Assembly (NCBI GenBank): GCA_013398295.1
Contig: VZSF01007706.1
Span: 694,533-758,532 of the forward strand
Length of the DNA stretch: 64,000 nucleotides
Source of the DNA: Chionis minor
Lineage: Eukaryota > Chordata > Aves > Charadriiformes > Chionididae
Reading direction: 5' to 3'
The stretch's first letter is position 1, and every line of letters starts with the position of its first letter. Both the position numbers and the translations under genes were made by a program. A model generated the notes under the pieces. It was not told the DNA's origin, ran no database searches, and saw only the letters and a program-made list of their open reading frames with translations. Positions 61,687-64,000 of this stretch are shown piece after piece.

Positions 61687-61713
61687 TCTTTAAGGTCCCT
61701 TCCTTTCTATGAT
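61174..61713 (+). mobile_element. 5'-truncated CR1 LINE copy, plus orientation
   Basis: Homology to the CR1 at 44462-46296 begins abruptly at AGGTCGAGGGAGGTGAT and continues to TTTAAGGTCCCTTCCTTTCT at the 3' end, where only a remnant of the ATTCTATG octamer (CTATGATG) is left. It covers the last ~165 codons of ORF2 plus the 3' untranslated region. It shares subfamily-specific blocks ([32 protein letters not shown]) with the 44-kb copy. Typical CR1 5' truncation explains the missing remainder. Confidence 0.95.
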
Positions 61714-64000
61714 GACATAAGAGGAAAATACCTACTTTGAAATGTGGAACGTATGATTAGGTAGTGAACAGCCACACTGAGAAAAGTAGGTTCTCTATGA
61801 AGGGAAGGAGTACCCAGAGTATAGTAATAAATAAGCTTCAGAGGAAGCACTTTGTACAGATGCTTTAAAATCCCTGGGGATGAGATCAGGATTAATTATA
61901 CATCTTTAGGCTGTATATTGGTGTATATGCCCCAGTTTCTTCCTTTTGCCCTTGTTTCATTTTCCCACTCCTTCAGATTAGTATAGAGCTTGGGGTTCTA
62001 CCCTTCTTTATTAGAATAAGAAACCATAAAAATGTAATACATTGTGTTTATATTCAGTAGACAGAGATACATGTCTGGAAGAGCGAGAGTAAGGATCACT
62101 GCAATACTTAATTGGAAGGGGCTTGTATGAAAGGACAATCTTTGTTCCCACTTTGACCTTGATTTTAATAACATGGCTAAACTTCAATACTGCAACCTGC
62201 AAATTTCTGTAATATTATTGACATCCAAGAATAACTCTGCTATCCCAACAAGGTGGAATGACACAACTGTGACCACTGGATTTGCCATCTTCAGTCTGGG
62301 AGTGAGCTGCTTAGTGTTTTCCAGGAACCAAGCCAGTCACCAATAGTGGATCCTGGACTCCCCACTGTTCACTAGTTGCTAATTCACAATCAGTGGATGC
62401 ATGATCCTTGCTGTCTTTGCTGTGTTTGGGACCACAGTGTCAGGAAGGGAAGAAAAGGAAATATTCCTGTGGGTATAAAGAGTACTATACTTTATACTCA
62501 TTTTGTATAGAGTTTTGTGCGTACTTCATTGATAATAGAAAGCGGGATGCTTTACTGCATCCTTACCACAAAAAATACCTTCCTCTAACGCTTTAGTTGC
62601 AGGTTGTCTTTTCCCAACCTTCCATTTTCTTTTTTTATTTATTTTTTCTTCTTACCAAAAGAAAGTAAACATGTTCCAAAAGTCCTCAACATTTTAATAA
62701 AATATTATGCTGGATAAAGAATTACCTCTTACACTGTAAACTAGGTGTAATTTTCCTGTTTTAATTCAACTTCATAAAAATCAAGAAATGGGCACACATT
62801 CTTATAAAAATGCCTCTGGAGGGAGACACAGCCTAAAAAGTAGCTTGTGCCTGAAATAAGAATAGAATTAATGTGTTCTCAAAAATCTGAGAATATCTAC
62901 TTTAAAACATGCATCAAAATATACACAATTGGCTAGTCTGGCAACATGTGGTGGGGTCCAAATCTTGCAGAATTCTTTTAACCCTTTATTTATCTTACAC
63001 TCATAAAACAATTTTGCCACATTGAGTTATTTAAATGCTGCAAGTAAAATAAGAATAATAATTAAAAAACAAACTAGTTATTTTCTGTGTTCACCACTAG
63101 TGATAACCAGCATGATTAACTAGAATTACTGAAAATCATATATCCTTTTTCTTCTTGCAATTGCTAAAGTATTCTTTTAAGTTCATGTGAATATTAAATC
63201 ACTCAGGGTTACTCCTCTGCATTTTGATGTTAATACACCACTCCTAAGCTGCAGGAGCTTTATACACTGTATTATAAAATTTTGTTCTATACAAAGACAT
63301 GGATATTAAAAAACTACCAACGCAACAGCTGATTTAACACATCAAGCAGAATCTCTCTACAGCTTATGAATTACAATAAACACCAAAGCTAGGAAAAAAT
63401 AGAGGGGGAAAAAATCCAGAAATAGTGTTTTTACTGTATGACGTGTCACTGCCAAATGCAGGGTCTGACTCTGTTTTCATTAAAATCAATAAAAATTCTT
63501 TCCTACATATGTATAGATACAGAATAGTGGTTCTACTAACTTACATGCAAACAAACAACCAAACATCTCTCCACCTCCCTCTCTACAGTCCTAAAAAAAA
63601 AATAAATTACAATATTTATGTATTATGCAATTGGTGCAATAAGCCCATACCCCATAGTGCCTCCTTTTTTTTTTTTTTTAAAGATGCAGGGAGCATTTTG
63701 ATAAAGTCACATCTGGAACAAGTGAGATATAATATAGAATACAATTAGAGAACGTATCAGTACTCTCTTTGAACACTGTTTTGTTCTACAGTGAGCCAGT
63801 AGCCATTCCTAATTACTTTACTCACCAAATATTTGACCTATCACTTTCTCTTAGAATCTCCATATTACAAACTATAGTGCTAGGTGAATGATTCTTCTAA
63901 TCTGTTATCTTACACTCTAAAGGAACCAAATGTAGCCCATACACAGGCCCATTCTGTGAATTTATGGTCACATTTTAAAAGACTGCGCCTTGAGCAGAAA
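61714..64000. other. AT-rich non-coding DNA, no gene seen
   Basis: Unique AT-rich sequence with a T15 run at 63665-63679. The longest frame (107 codons, plus 63425-63748) contains a run of Phe encoded by that T tract and shows nothing recognisable. I see no further repeats or RNA genes. Confidence 0.55.

Overview
The window looks like about 64 kb of AT-rich, gene-poor bird DNA from an intergenic desert or a very long intron. The main evidence is the repeat content: several CR1 LINEs of the avian type, with 3' ends made of the 8-base unit ATTCTATG, plus solo or broken avian-type endogenous-retrovirus LTRs. I found no host protein-coding gene, tRNA, rRNA, CpG island, CRISPR array or bacterial-type operon that I could support. 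Nearly all open frames are short and unrecognised; those with recognisable protein content are decayed CR1 ORF1 or ORF2.

Layout. 1-9.9 kb: unique AT-rich DNA, one probable ancient retroposon tail (~1.72-1.85 kb), a palindromic GGAAT-type repeat (~2.46-2.55 kb) and a GC-richer unidentified block (~8.65-9.83 kb) with a G-quadruplex motif. 9.98-10.45 kb: a solo LTR in minus orientation with a 5-bp target-site duplication. 13.35-13.74 kb: a very old CR1/L3-like remnant. 17.1, 20.3-20.9 and 27.9-28.5 kb: three CR1 fragments, all minus strand. 32.6-35.6 kb: the most complete CR1, minus strand, with ORF1 and the ORF2 endonuclease and reverse-transcriptase remnants. It is interrupted at 33.69-33.80 kb by about 106 bp from the same LTR family as the 10-kb element, and much of its RT region is deleted at that point. 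38.78-39.22 kb: a 149-bp unit repeated three times with no differences seen. 40.6-40.8 kb: the 3' part of a second, unrelated LTR. 44.5-46.3 and 61.2-61.7 kb: two plus-strand CR1 copies of a different subfamily. The rest is unique sequence with simple repeats and a few short perfect hairpins.

No genes here work together as a pathway. The window records successive retroposon insertions: an old amniote CR1/L3 layer, a diverged avian CR1, younger CR1 copies of two subfamilies, and ERV LTRs, followed by deletion, nesting and local tandem duplication. I saw no sign of a new biological system. The most unusual items are the LTR/CR1 composite, the exact 149-bp triplication carrying a splice-acceptor-like motif, the GGAAT palindromes, the perfect 15-bp hairpin near 54.0 kb and the unidentified block near 9 kb. 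All repeat identities come from recognition by eye, without database searches.
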